Made by a program: the position numbers and the translations under genes
NCBI GenBank assembly: GCA_020425835.1
Contig: JAGQRC010000032.1
Coordinates: 1 to 13,251, forward strand
DNA length: 13,251 nucleotides
Source of the DNA: Planctomycetota bacterium
GTDB taxonomy: Bacteria; Planctomycetota; UBA8108; UBA1146; JAJFFE01
Direction of reading: 5' to 3'
In this document: positions 12,885 to 13,251 of the stretch, piece by piece
How the letters are laid out: the number at the start of each line of letters is the position of its first letter
How positions within the stretch are numbered: the first letter of the stretch is position 1
Notes under the pieces: generated by a model
What the model saw: only the letters and a program-made list of their open reading frames with translations
The model's database searches: none
Told to the model about the DNA's origin: nothing

Positions 12885-13251
12885 TCACCACGAGTACTTG
12901 ATGCAGACGTTCTTCGGTTCGGTGAAAAAGCGGAGCGCCTCGTCCCCGCCCTCGCGCCCGACCCCGCTCTGCTTCGTGCCGCCGAACGGAACGCGGAGAT
13001 CGCGAAGCAGCCAGGTGTTGATCCAGACGGTGCCCGAGGCGAGGCGGTCGGCCACGCGATGCGCGCGGGCGAGGTTCGACGTCCAGACCGTCGCTGACAA
13101 TCCGTACGCGGTGCCGTTCGCGATCTCGAGCGCTTCCTCTTCCCGGTCGAACGGCAGCACGGTGACGACCGGTCCGAAGATCTCTTCCTGGTTGACGCGG
13201 CAGTCCGGTCCGAGGCCGGTGATCACCGTCGGCGTTGTCCAGAAACCGTGG
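12885..13251 (-). CDS. Aldehyde dehydrogenase, C-terminal part (likely 2-aminomuconate semialdehyde dehydrogenase)
   Basis: Partial: the reading frame runs off the right edge, leaving the last 122 or so residues from 'HGFWTTPTVITGL' onward. The catalytic Cys and general-base Glu of the family would lie outside. Visible ALDH marks are 'NQEEIFGPVVTVLPF' (the Glu/Phe that hold the NAD ribose), 'YGLSATVWTSNLARAHRVA', 'SGTVWINTWLLRDLRVPFGG' and the closing 'KQSGVGREGGDEALRFFTEPKNVCIKY'. The 'NTWLLRDLRVPFGG' and 'FYTE-KNVCVK'-like ending is characteristic of muconate-semialdehyde dehydrogenases (2-aminomuconic and 2-hydroxymuconic semialdehyde). With an aminomuconate deaminase 22 nt downstream on the same strand, the aminomuconate substrate is the better guess. 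The two genes probably form one transcript, with further pathway genes possibly upstream beyond the window. Confidence 0.87.
   Translation of the reverse strand, partial: HGFWTTPTVITGLGPDCRVNQEEIFGPVVTVLPFDREEEALEIANGTAYGLSATVWTSNLARAHRVADRLASGTVWINTWLLRDLRVPFGGTKQSGVGREGGDEALRFFTEPKNVCIKYSW

Overview
The window is about 13 kb of uniformly GC-rich, gene-dense bacterial DNA. A planctomycete (Planctomycetota) is the best guess. The support is an ECF sigma factor fused through a transmembrane helix to a large extracytoplasmic beta-sandwich region, a secreted multidomain protein ending in a dockerin-type EF-hand pair, and a ThuA-domain protein with a hydrophobic N-terminus. This is inference from gene content; no rRNA or other marker is present. 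No tRNA, rRNA, CRISPR array or insertion sequence was seen.

Layout. (1) 90-830, minus: an unrecognised 246-aa soluble protein, divergent from the next block. (2) 997-5089, plus: a tight four-gene tryptophan/kynurenine operon with kynureninase, kynurenine 3-monooxygenase, tryptophan 2,3-dioxygenase and kynurenine formamidase. The genes overlap by 4 and 10 bp, and the last follows after 27 bp. Together they convert tryptophan to N-formylkynurenine, kynurenine, 3-hydroxykynurenine and 3-hydroxyanthranilate. (3) 5330-8143, plus: the sigma factor/membrane/beta-sandwich fusion. (4) 8170-9240, minus: a ThuA-like protein with a possible signal peptide or membrane anchor. (5) 9402-10193, plus: a TerC-family membrane protein. 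(6) 10210-12279, minus: a secreted GH5-like glycoside hydrolase with Ig-like, FN3 and dockerin modules. (7) 12446-13251, minus: a RidA-family 2-aminomuconate deaminase preceded by the C-terminal end of an aldehyde dehydrogenase that runs off the right edge.

Blocks 2 and 7 probably belong to one route. 3-Hydroxyanthranilate is normally ring-cleaved by 3-hydroxyanthranilate 3,4-dioxygenase and decarboxylated to 2-aminomuconate semialdehyde. An aldehyde dehydrogenase then oxidises this to 2-aminomuconate, and a deaminase removes the amino group. The ring-cleaving dioxygenase and the decarboxylase are not in the window and may lie beyond the right edge. The roughly 7.3 kb between the two metabolic blocks holds genes with no obvious role in tryptophan breakdown.

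The most unusual item is the membrane-tethered sigma factor. It also carries an in-frame internal GTG with a good Shine-Dalgarno sequence exactly at the start of its membrane half. A second point of interest is the predicted C-terminal membrane anchor on the kynurenine monooxygenase.
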